Under the pieces are notes generated by a model. It made no database searches, was not told the DNA's origin, and worked only from the letters and a program-made list of their open reading frames with translations. 21,291 nt of DNA, taken from assembly GCA_036824145.1 (NCBI GenBank), contig DAITAT010000029.1, positions 1-21,291 on the forward strand. Reading direction: 5' to 3'. Both the position numbers and the translations under genes were made by a program. How positions within the stretch are numbered: the stretch's first letter is position 1; the number at the start of each line of letters is the position of its first letter. Of the stretch, positions 15,174-21,291 are shown in pieces. The stretch comes from DATMMS01 sp036824145. Its GTDB lineage: Bacteria; Chloroflexota; Dormibacteria; DASZGP01.

Positions 15174-16418
15174 CTACTTACCCGCCGGTGCGGCCGCCTG
15201 CCGACTCCTCTCAGCCGGCGTTGGGGCTTCGGGGTCCAGCACGCCCTCCCCCCCGGTGGGAACCTCGGCGCTGTCGACCGCGGCCCCGGCCTGCTCTGAT
15301 GCTTGAGTTGCGTCTGCCGGCTTGGTCGCCTCGCCGACTGCCGTCACCTCCGGCTTGGGTGCCCGCTGGATGGCGAGTCTCTCGCGCAGCGTCGACACCA
15401 TCTTGTCGGTGACATCCGGGTTGGAGCGAAGGAAGTCGCGGACGTTCTCACGACCCTGGCCGAGCCGGTCCTCGCCGAAGGAGAACCACGAGCCTTGCTT
15501 CTCGACGATGCCGGCGTCGATGCCCGCGTCGAGCACGCTGCCAAGGTAGGAGATGCCCTCGTTGTAGAGGATGTCGAACTCGGCGGCCCGGAACGGTGGC
15601 GCGACTTTGTTCTTGACCACCTTGACCTTGACACGGTTACCGACAACGTCCAGCCCGTTTTTGATGGTGTCGATCTTGCGCACGTCCAGGCGTACCGATG
15701 CGTAGAACTTCAACGCCCGACCGCCGGTGGTTACCTCGGGGTTGCCGAACATCACGCCAATCTTCTCGCGCAGCTGGTTGATGAAGACCACTGAGGTGCT
15801 GGATTTCGAGATCGCGCCGGTCAGCTTGCGCAGGGCCTGGCTCATCAGGCGAGCCTGCAGGCCGAGGTGGCTATCGCCCATCTCGCCGTCGATCTCGGCC
15901 TTGGGCACCAGCGCCGCCACCGAGTCCACCACCACGATGTCGACCGCCTGGCTGCGTACCAGCACGTCCACGATCTCGAGCGCCTGCTCGCCGGTGTCGG
16001 GCTGAGAGACGAGTAGGTCGTCGGTGTTGACTCCGATGCGGGCGGCGTAGAGCGGGTCGAGGGCGTGCTCGGCGTCGATGAAGGCTGCCACCCCACCGAG
16101 CTTCTGTGCCTGTGCCACGACATGGAGCGCGAGGGTGGTCTTGCCGCTGGATTCGGGGCCGTAGATCTCGATCACCCTCCCCCGCGGGATGCCGCCAACG
16201 CCGAGGGCCAGGTCGAGGGTCAGGGCGCCGGTCGGGATGACTTCGATGTTCCGGGTCGCCGGGGCGTCACCCAGACGCATGATCGCGCCCTTGCCGTAGG
16301 ACTTTTCGATCTGGGCCAGCGCCGAATCCAGCGTATGGTCCTTGTCGCTGGGCTTCTCGACTGCCTCGCCTCTGTCGCCTTTGTCGCCTTGGTCGCCCTT
16401 ATCGCTCTTCCAGCTCAT
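15174..16418 (-). CDS. recA: RecA recombinase with extended N- and C-termini
   Basis: The protein has 414 residues, about 60-70 longer than most RecA proteins. It carries out strand exchange and, as a filament, triggers LexA self-cleavage. The core is intact: ALAQIEKSYGKGAIMRLG (34-50), Walker A GPESSGKT (87-94), AFIDAEHALDP, VVVDSVAALVP, and loop L2 in the EVTTGGRALKFYASVRLD area. The first ~25 residues are unusual: charged, with four Gly-x-x triplets (GDQGDKGDRGEA), encoded by a 9-base tandem repeat. The last ~60 residues are low-complexity Ala/Pro/Glu-rich. ATG 16418 has a GAGGGAG-type ribosome-binding site, and no alternative start is seen between it and the core. A LexA box lies 32-47 bases upstream. 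Confidence 0.97.
   Translation of the reverse strand: MSWKSDKGDQGDKGDRGEAVEKPSDKDHTLDSALAQIEKSYGKGAIMRLGDAPATRNIEVIPTGALTLDLALGVGGIPRGRVIEIYGPESSGKTTLALHVVAQAQKLGGVAAFIDAEHALDPLYAARIGVNTDDLLVSQPDTGEQALEIVDVLVRSQAVDIVVVDSVAALVPKAEIDGEMGDSHLGLQARLMSQALRKLTGAISKSSTSVVFINQLREKIGVMFGNPEVTTGGRALKFYASVRLDVRKIDTIKNGLDVVGNRVKVKVVKNKVAPPFRAAEFDILYNEGISYLGSVLDAGIDAGIVEKQGSWFSFGEDRLGQGRENVRDFLRSNPDVTDKMVSTLRERLAIQRAPKPEVTAVGEATKPADATQASEQAGAAVDSAEVPTGGEGVLDPEAPTPAERSRQAAAPAGK
16366..16410. repeat. Five imperfect 9-base tandem repeats in the recA 5' end
   Basis: Five consecutive units of the form TCGCCTTTG (plus strand: TCGCCTCTG, TCGCCTTTG, TCGCCTTGG, TCGCCCTTA, TCGCTCTTC) lie in frame near the start of recA. 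They encode the repeated Lys/Gln/Arg-Gly-Asp pattern. The unit length is a multiple of three, so copy-number change would keep the frame. Confidence 0.8.
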
Positions 16419-16449
16419 GCCGTGCTCCCTCGTGTGGTTGGACCTGTAG

Positions 16450-16465
16450 TCGAACGTTTGTTCGA
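16450..16465 (-). promoter_or_regulatory. LexA (SOS) box upstream of recA
   Basis: Read in the gene direction, TCGAACAAACGTTCGA is a perfect inverted repeat with 6-base arms around four bases. It matches the Gram-positive LexA pattern and the two other boxes in the window. It lies between the predicted recA start point and the recA ribosome-binding site. Confidence 0.92.
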
Positions 16466-16490
16466 TCCTACCACAATCCCCATTCGGTCA

Positions 16491-16519
16491 ATAGTTACAC
16501 GCAGTAGTGTAGTTGTCAA
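16491..16519 (-). promoter_or_regulatory. Candidate recA promoter
   Basis: A perfect -35 TTGACA (16519-16514) overlaps the cinA stop codon. It is followed by 17 bases and the weak -10 AACTAT (16496-16491, three of six). A second possibility is TTGACC (16491-16486) with TAGGAT (16470-16465), whose -10 overlaps the edge of the LexA box but whose spacer is short, at 15 bases. Either would let recA be transcribed independently of pgsA-cinA. Confidence 0.45.
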
Positions 16520-16989
16520 GCAAGAATCTCGGCGGCCAGCTCGATCGCCGCCGCCACGCTGGCGGCCCGGTTGAAGGCCCTGTCGCCGGTCCAGTTGTAC
16601 TCGCGCACGACGGTGTTGTCCTCGTGGCTGGCGCCGATGTAGGTCAGGCCCACCGGCTTGTCGCCCTCGGAGTCGGGGCCGGCAACTCCGGTGACGCCCA
16701 GGCCCACCTCCGCCCCGAAGACGCTGCGGGCTCCCGTAGCCATCTGGCCCGCCACCTCGGCGCTGACCGCGCCATGGGCAAGAATCAGTCCCTCGTTGAC
16801 GCCCAGGATCCCGATCTTGGCCTGGTTGGCATAGGTGACCATCCCGCCCAGGAACGATTGCGACGATCCGGGCACCTCCGTCAGGGCCGCCGCCAGCAGG
16901 CCGCCGGTGCAGGACTCCGCGACCGCGATCTTCAGCCCGCGCTGCCGGAGGATGTCATGGAGAGAGCGCAGCGAGGTACCATCGACCAC
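16516..16989 (-). CDS. CinA C-terminal-domain protein (PncC-type nicotinamide-nucleotide amidase)
   Basis: The protein has 157 residues. It is the stand-alone CinA C-terminal domain, with AVAESCTGGLLAAALTEVPG (about 22-41), GGMVTYANQAK, GVTGVAGPDS and DKPVGLTYIG. Members of this family deamidate nicotinamide mononucleotide (PncC), recycling pyridine nucleotides. The N-terminal MoaB/MogA-like domain of full-length CinA is absent, so the symbol cinA would be loose. The start is GTG 16989, one base after the pgsA stop, implying coupling. The pgsA-cinA-recA order is classical in Firmicutes and several other Gram-positive lineages. Confidence 0.93.
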   Translation of the reverse strand: MVDGTSLRSLHDILRQRGLKIAVAESCTGGLLAAALTEVPGSSQSFLGGMVTYANQAKIGILGVNEGLILAHGAVSAEVAGQMATGARSVFGAEVGLGVTGVAGPDSEGDKPVGLTYIGASHEDNTVVREYNWTGDRAFNRAASVAAAIELAAEILA

Positions 16990-16990
16990 C

Positions 16991-17581
16991 TCAGCGGTAC
17001 AGCAGGCGCCGGTAGCGCCAGAGATAGTCGAGGCCCGAGAAGACGGTGAAGATGACGGCCGCCCAGACCATGACAGTGGCCAGACCGGTTACGCCCGGGT
17101 AGGGCCGCTCCAGCATCAGCAGGCCCACCGCCAGCATCTGGCTGACGGTTTTCGTCTTCCCGAACGGGGTGGCGACGATGATCAGACCCTGGGTGGCCCC
17201 CACCGCGCGCAGACCTGTGATCAGCAGCTCTCGGCCGACCACAAGAACCACCACCCACGCCGGCAGGAGCGCATCCTGCACCAGCAACGCCAGCACCGCC
17301 AGGATCAGCATCTTGTCCGCCAGGGGGTCGAGGAACTTACCCAGCGTGGTCACCTTGGCGTACCGACGCGCGATGCGCCCGTCGAGCGAATCGGTGATCG
17401 AGGCCAGGACGAAGAGCGCCGGGGCCACGATTTGGTGATAGGTGAAACCGGCGTCGAAAGTGAGCAGGATCACCGGGATCAGGAGCAGGCGAAGGGTGGT
17501 GAGGGCGTTGGGCAGGTTGAGGTTGGCGCTGCGGGTGCTGGTCCGCGCGGTTTCCCCCGCCTCGACGACGGTCTCGGTCAT
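16991..17581 (-). CDS. pgsA: CDP-diacylglycerol-glycerol-3-phosphate 3-phosphatidyltransferase
   Basis: The protein has about 196 residues. PgsA makes phosphatidylglycerophosphate from CDP-diacylglycerol and glycerol 3-phosphate in the membrane. The CDP-alcohol phosphotransferase signature DGx2ARx8Gx3Dx3D is complete in the block from LDGRIARRYA to GKFLDPLADK. Several hydrophobic helices follow. The start at ATG 17581 is chosen over a TTG ten codons upstream; a GGGG run serves as a weak ribosome-binding site. A different CDP-alcohol phosphotransferase specificity cannot be excluded by motif alone, but the position directly before cinA-recA supports pgsA. Confidence 0.93.
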   Translation of the reverse strand: MTETVVEAGETARTSTRSANLNLPNALTTLRLLLIPVILLTFDAGFTYHQIVAPALFVLASITDSLDGRIARRYAKVTTLGKFLDPLADKMLILAVLALLVQDALLPAWVVVLVVGRELLITGLRAVGATQGLIIVATPFGKTKTVSQMLAVGLLMLERPYPGVTGLATVMVWAAVIFTVFSGLDYLWRYRRLLYR

Positions 17582-17649
17582 CGGTGTCAGCGTACCCCGT
17601 TTGGGGGGCAATACCGCTGCCGCACCGGCGGCCGGCGGCGACGCGCGCC

Positions 17650-18138
17650 TCAGCGGTAGTTGGTGAATTGGAGTGGCACCGGTAGGTTGGCTTCCCGGAG
17701 CAGCTTTTGGGCTGCCTGCAGGTCGTCCCTGGACTTGCCGCTGACTCGCACCTTGTCGCCCTCAATCCGCAGCTGCAGCTTGGGCAACTCGGCTTTGATT
17801 CGCTTGACGACGTCCCGGGCCAGCTCGTCCGCCAGCCCCTGGCGCAGGTTCAGTTTCTGACGCACGCGGCCCTTGGCGGCCGGCTCAACCTTCTGCGGAT
17901 CGAGGACCTTCAGATCCACGTGCCGCTTGACCATCTTCGACTGGAGGATGTCGATCATGGCCCCGAGCTTGTAGTCGCTGTCAGCGTCCAGGGTGATCTC
18001 CTTCTCCGCCAGCTCCAGCGTGGAGTTGGTGCCTTTGAAGTCGTAGCGGTTGCCGATCTCGCGCTGAGCCTGGTCGACGGCGTTGACGAGCTCCTGGCGC
18101 TCGTATTCAGAAACCACGTCGAAACTGGCGTCTGCCAT
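17650..18138 (-). CDS. yajQ: YajQ-family nucleotide-binding protein
   Basis: The protein has 162 residues and matches the YajQ family end to end: ADASFDVVSEYERQELVNAV at the start, IGNRYDFKGT, a central KMVKRHVDLKVLDP, and the C-terminal VRVSGKSRDDLQAAQKLLRE. The family has two ferredoxin-like domains and binds nucleotides; a Xanthomonas member binds cyclic di-GMP. Its role here is unknown. The ATG has GGGAGAGG just upstream and lies nine bases after the rodZ-like stop, so the two are co-transcribed. Confidence 0.94.
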   Translation of the reverse strand: MADASFDVVSEYERQELVNAVDQAQREIGNRYDFKGTNSTLELAEKEITLDADSDYKLGAMIDILQSKMVKRHVDLKVLDPQKVEPAAKGRVRQKLNLRQGLADELARDVVKRIKAELPKLQLRIEGDKVRVSGKSRDDLQAAQKLLREANLPVPLQFTNYR

Positions 18139-18147
18139 TCCTCTCCC

Positions 18148-18888
18148 TCAGGTCTTGGTGTAGGTCTTGTCGGCGACGTCGCCGCTGCCCTGCATGGCGC
18201 CCTGGTCCTGGCCGTTAAAGGTCACGAAGGTGTTGTTGGCCTTGCCGCTGATGACGTGGATTGTCTTGGTGGCGTCGAAGGTCAGCACCGCACCCGGCTG
18301 ATAGATCTTGCCTCCGGCGTTGGTCTCCGCCGACGGCTGGCCGTCGCTGTCAACCCGCAACCACGCGGGGCCGCCCTGGATCTTGATGACCACCTCGACG
18401 CCGGCATAAACCTTCGCAGTCGGTGATGGGCTGGGCGTGTGCGCTTCGGACGTCGACGGCACCGGCGAGGGCAGGGCAGCCCGGGGCGTGGGGTGCGACC
18501 CCGCGGCCAGCGACGCTTGGTAGCGATCGAACTGGGTCTTGAGGTAGAAGCCGAAGATCGCCAGCAGCAGGACGAGCGCAACACCGACCACCATGGCCGG
18601 CGTCACCATCAACCCCCTCGGCTCCGCCATCACCGCAGGGCGGGTCGAGATGATCTCGTTGGCACCCGCGGAAGCGTTGTATTCGGCGATCAGCGGGTCG
18701 GCGTCAAGGCGCAGGTAGAGCGCGTAGGTGCGCAGGAATCCGCGAGCGTAAACCGCGCCGGGGATATCGCCATAGTTCTCCTCCTCGAGAGCTTCGAGGT
18801 AGGTCGATTTGATCTTGGTCGCCCACTCGACCTCGGACAGGGGGACACCCCTGGCCTCGCGCGCCTGCTTGAGCTTGCTTCCTAGCAT
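18148..18888 (-). CDS. RodZ-like membrane protein (HTH, transmembrane, DUF4115-type domain)
   Basis: The protein has 246 residues. It has an N-terminal helix-turn-helix of the RodZ type (about 3-62: LGSKLKQAREARGVPLSEVEW and ARGFLRTYALYL), one membrane helix (about 97-116), a Pro/Ser/Thr-rich linker (about 130-160), and a C-terminal beta domain (about 165-235) like that of RodZ. RodZ links MreB to the cell-wall elongation machinery. The position between ftsK and pgsA matches ymfM of Bacillus. The ATG at 18888 is preceded by GGAAGG; a TTG one codon earlier is the only alternative. Whether the cell has MreB cannot be told from this window. Confidence 0.88.
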   Translation of the reverse strand: MLGSKLKQAREARGVPLSEVEWATKIKSTYLEALEEENYGDIPGAVYARGFLRTYALYLRLDADPLIAEYNASAGANEIISTRPAVMAEPRGLMVTPAMVVGVALVLLLAIFGFYLKTQFDRYQASLAAGSHPTPRAALPSPVPSTSEAHTPSPSPTAKVYAGVEVVIKIQGGPAWLRVDSDGQPSAETNAGGKIYQPGAVLTFDATKTIHVISGKANNTFVTFNGQDQGAMQGSGDVADKTYTKT

Positions 18889-18934
18889 CAACCTTCCGGT
18901 GAGCGCACCAAAACACAGGGGGTGCGACGAGCCA

Positions 18935-18940
18935 ATTCTA
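18935..18940 (-). promoter_or_regulatory. Candidate -10 element of the rodZ-like gene
   Basis: TAGAAT (five of six matches) lies 47 bases upstream of the start codon on the minus strand, in the only sizeable gap between ftsK and the rodZ-like gene. The surrounding CTAGAATTG is identical to the -10 region of the ferredoxin gene. No matching -35 is apparent. Confidence 0.35.
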
Positions 18941-18971
18941 GTGGCGTGATTCCGACGGCCGCGGGCGGCGC

Positions 18972-21291
18972 CTAGTAGTCCGGCTCGTCGTCCTGCGGGC
19001 CTTGGTCGATGGCCACCGGCTCTTGCGGACTGTTGAAGCGCTCAAAGAGATCGTCGAGTTCGGTGAGCGACATCAGCACGGCGCGGGACTTGCTGCCCTC
19101 GTACGGCCCGACGACGTGGTATTCGGCCAACTGGTCGATAATTCGGGCCGCCCGCGTGTAGCCAATTGACAGCTTGCGCTGCAGCAGGCTGGTGGCGGCG
19201 CGTCCCTCGCTGGCCACGATGCGGGCGGCACGCTCAAACATGGGATCGCGTTTGCCGCCGTCGCGTGCCCAGGAGACGGTGCTGACGAGGTTGAAGATCT
19301 CCTCCTGGTACGCCGGGGCGCCCTGGTCCTTCCAGTGGTCGATGACACCTTCGAGCTCCTTGTCGGACACCATCACACCCTGGATCCGGGTGGCTTTGCC
19401 GGCGTCCACCGGGAGATAGAGCATGTCACCGCGGCCGAGCAGCTTCTCGGCGCCGGTCTCATCGAGGACGACCCGGGAGTCGATCCCGGAGCTGACGGCG
19501 AATGCGATGCGGCTGGGGATGTTGGCCTTGATCAGGCCCGTGATGATGTCGGCCGAAGGACGCTGGGTGGCCACGACGAGGTGGATGCCCACCGCGCGCG
19601 CCAGTTGCGCGACGCGGCAGATCAGCTCTTCGACTTCGTTGCCGGCCACCATCATCAGGTCGGCCAGCTCGTCAATGACGATGATGATGTAGGGAACCGC
19701 CTCGAGCCCGATCTCGGGGGCGCGCGCATTGAAGCCGGCGATGTTGCGCACCGAATGCGAGGCGAAGAGCTTGTAGCGGTTCTCCATCTCGGTGACCGCC
19801 CAGCGCAGCGCGGCCACCGCGTGGTCGGCCTCGGTCACCACCGGTACCAGCAGGTGGGGCAGGTCCTTGTACATCGACATCTCGACGCGCTTGGGGTCGA
19901 TCAGGACCAGCCGCAGCTGGTCGGGCGTGTGGCGCAGCATGAAGCCGGCCAGCAGCGCGTTGACGCAGACGCTCTTGCCGCTGCCGGTGGCGCCCGCGAT
20001 CAAGACGTGGGGCATCCGGCTGAGATCGCCGGTGATCGGCTGGCCGCTGACGTCGGAGCCGATCGGCATCGCCAGCACGTTGCCCGGGCTCTGGAAGCCG
20101 GGGCTCTGGATGATCTCTCGCAGCGTGACCAGGGCGCTGGCCTTGTTGGGGACCTCGATACCCACCGCCGGTTTGCCGGGGATCGGCGCCTGGATACGGA
20201 TCAGCGCTGCCAGCGAAAGGGCGAGGTCGTTCTGCAGGGCCGTGATCTTGCGCACCGGGACGCCCTTGGCGGGCTCGAGCTCGTACTGGGTGACGCTGGC
20301 ACCGGAGTTGACGCCGCGAACTCGCGCCGCGACTCCAAAGCTGGCCAGGGTGCCCTCGATCACCTCGATGTTGTGCTTCACCTCTTCCTGCAGCTTTTCG
20401 TGCTTTGAGCCCATCGGGTCGAGGAGGTTGAGCGGCGGCAAGTGCCATACCTTCCGCTCTTCGGCGTCGGCCTCGCGCGCGGCGGCGGCCGCGGCAGCCC
20501 ACTCGGCCTGGGCAGCCGCCCGAGCGCGCTCGACCTCGGCGGCGTCGAGAATGTCCGGCGAGACCGATTCGACCACCTCGGCGACGCCGGGCGGTTTCTC
20601 GAGGGAGGGGAACAGCGGTCCTGGCGGATCGGCGACCGGGAATTCGCTCCTGGGCTGGCGCTTCTCGGTCCAGAGGCGGGGTTCAGGCAGCGTCGGCGGC
20701 TCGGGCTCTTCGGCCACGACTTCGGGCTCCACCGGGCGGATTCTCTCCCCGATCGCCGCCAGCGAGAGGTCGAAGCTGAGCATGGCGCCGAAGAGGGCCA
20801 CGCCGGAGAGGACGATGGCGGCGCCCCAGGCGCTGAGGAGGTCATTGAGGCGGCCGGCAACAATCGCTCCAACCACGCCGCCCGCCTGCTGGTGATGCAG
20901 GATCCACTCACCCGGGGGCAGCATCAGGAGCTGGAGGAGGCCGAGAACTGAGATCGAGAGCAAGGCCATGCCCAGGAAGACGGCCATGGGGTTGCGGCTG
21001 GCGCGCACGGTCTCGCCCTCGACGGCAGCGTGGCGGCCGCCGATCATGCCGACCCCGCCGGCGGCCATGATCATCACAACCGCCAACCATCCCAACCCGA
21101 CCGAGTCGAGCAGGAAACCGCGCACCCGGGTCAACCCGGCGCCCGGCGAGAAGACGATCGACAGCGTGATGAGAGCGGCGACGATGATCAAGAGCAGGCC
21201 GGTTCCCTCGCGGCGCTGGCCGTCGGTCAGCTGGATCTGGGGAAGCCGGGCCTGCGGCAACGGCGATCGAGGCAGAGTGCGCTTCCTCGCC
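18972..21291 (-). CDS. ftsK: DNA translocase FtsK/SpoIIIE (5' end beyond the window)
   Basis: About 772 residues are visible. FtsK anchors at the septum and pumps DNA to clear the chromosome before division. The N-terminal part has four or five membrane helices (within about 20-165 counted from the TTG at 21260), a short Pro/Glu/Ala-rich linker (about 175-270), and then the motor with Walker A GATGSGKS (423-430), Walker B IIIVIDEL (525-532) and TQRPS. The C-terminal gamma winged helix (about 672-730, QRKLSIGYTRAARIIDQL) reads DNA polarity sequences. The frame is open to the right edge without a stop (ARKRTLPRSPLPQ precedes the TTG), so the true start probably lies just outside the window. The short linker resembles SpoIIIE more than E. 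coli FtsK. Confidence 0.95.
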   Translation of the reverse strand, partial: ARKRTLPRSPLPQARLPQIQLTDGQRREGTGLLLIIVAALITLSIVFSPGAGLTRVRGFLLDSVGLGWLAVVMIMAAGGVGMIGGRHAAVEGETVRASRNPMAVFLGMALLSISVLGLLQLLMLPPGEWILHHQQAGGVVGAIVAGRLNDLLSAWGAAIVLSGVALFGAMLSFDLSLAAIGERIRPVEPEVVAEEPEPPTLPEPRLWTEKRQPRSEFPVADPPGPLFPSLEKPPGVAEVVESVSPDILDAAEVERARAAAQAEWAAAAAAAREADAEERKVWHLPPLNLLDPMGSKHEKLQEEVKHNIEVIEGTLASFGVAARVRGVNSGASVTQYELEPAKGVPVRKITALQNDLALSLAALIRIQAPIPGKPAVGIEVPNKASALVTLREIIQSPGFQSPGNVLAMPIGSDVSGQPITGDLSRMPHVLIAGATGSGKSVCVNALLAGFMLRHTPDQLRLVLIDPKRVEMSMYKDLPHLLVPVVTEADHAVAALRWAVTEMENRYKLFASHSVRNIAGFNARAPEIGLEAVPYIIIVIDELADLMMVAGNEVEELICRVAQLARAVGIHLVVATQRPSADIITGLIKANIPSRIAFAVSSGIDSRVVLDETGAEKLLGRGDMLYLPVDAGKATRIQGVMVSDKELEGVIDHWKDQGAPAYQEEIFNLVSTVSWARDGGKRDPMFERAARIVASEGRAATSLLQRKLSIGYTRAARIIDQLAEYHVVGPYEGSKSRAVLMSLTELDDLFERFNSPQEPVAIDQGPQDDEPDY

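Noticed and set aside
17590..17649. GC-rich hairpin between yajQ and pgsA as a terminator.
   Set aside because: The stem is only five base pairs with no T-run; the genes are probably co-transcribed.
19335..20408. A 357-codon plus-strand frame and a 367-codon one (19792-20895) opposite ftsK.
   Set aside because: They are shadows of the FtsK motor frame; His/Asp/Arg-rich translations lack any domain pattern.

Overview
The window is a GC-rich bacterial chromosome segment made almost entirely of housekeeping genes packed head to tail. It shows no tRNA, rRNA, CRISPR array, insertion sequence or phage gene. The mix points to a Terrabacteria lineage: an RNase Y/YmdB/SpoVS block, a LexA with Bacillus/actinobacterial-type operators, a 7Fe ferredoxin, the DapL shortcut to diaminopimelate, and a MutL with its own endonuclease site. 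A deep Chloroflexota-like lineage (for example Dormibacterota) would fit, but this placement is inference, not something read from a marker.

Layout. From the right edge, reading leftward on the minus strand, the first run is ftsK (5' end cut by the window edge), a rodZ-like gene, yajQ, pgsA, a cinA C-terminal-domain gene, recA, recX and rny. It closes with a clear intrinsic terminator at about 12976-13005. The second minus-strand run is ymdB, spoVS, mutS, mutL, miaA, dapF, dapL and hflX (12895 to 3107), with tiny gaps or 4-base stop/start overlaps that suggest one operon. lexA (2482-3126) is the only plus-strand gene; its 3' end overlaps the 3' end of hflX. Divergent from lexA are a 7Fe ferredoxin gene and fumC, and then a small membrane-anchored LysM gene (146-478). 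The last 145 bases, 1-145, hold nothing I can support.

The gene order closely resembles the Firmicutes chromosome neighbourhood spoIIIE/ftsK - ymfM(rodZ) - pgsA - cinA - recA - rny - ymdB - spoVS - mutS - mutL - miaA, extended here by dapF-dapL-hflX and lexA.

The main biological signal is a local SOS regulon. Three sites share the pattern CGAAC-N4-GTTYG: in front of recA, in front of lexA, and inside the promoter of the small LysM gene. That LysM protein has the architecture of the SOS-induced division inhibitor YneA (Bacillus) and of the LysM proteins beside lexA in actinobacteria (Rv2719c/DivS group). Its promoter appears to give a leaderless mRNA, with the LexA site filling the -35/-10 spacer. 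DNA damage would therefore be expected to induce recA-recX, lexA and a probable cell-division checkpoint protein together. Mismatch repair (mutSL), chromosome segregation (ftsK), envelope synthesis (pgsA, dapF, dapL) and RNA metabolism (rny, miaA, hflX) make up the rest.
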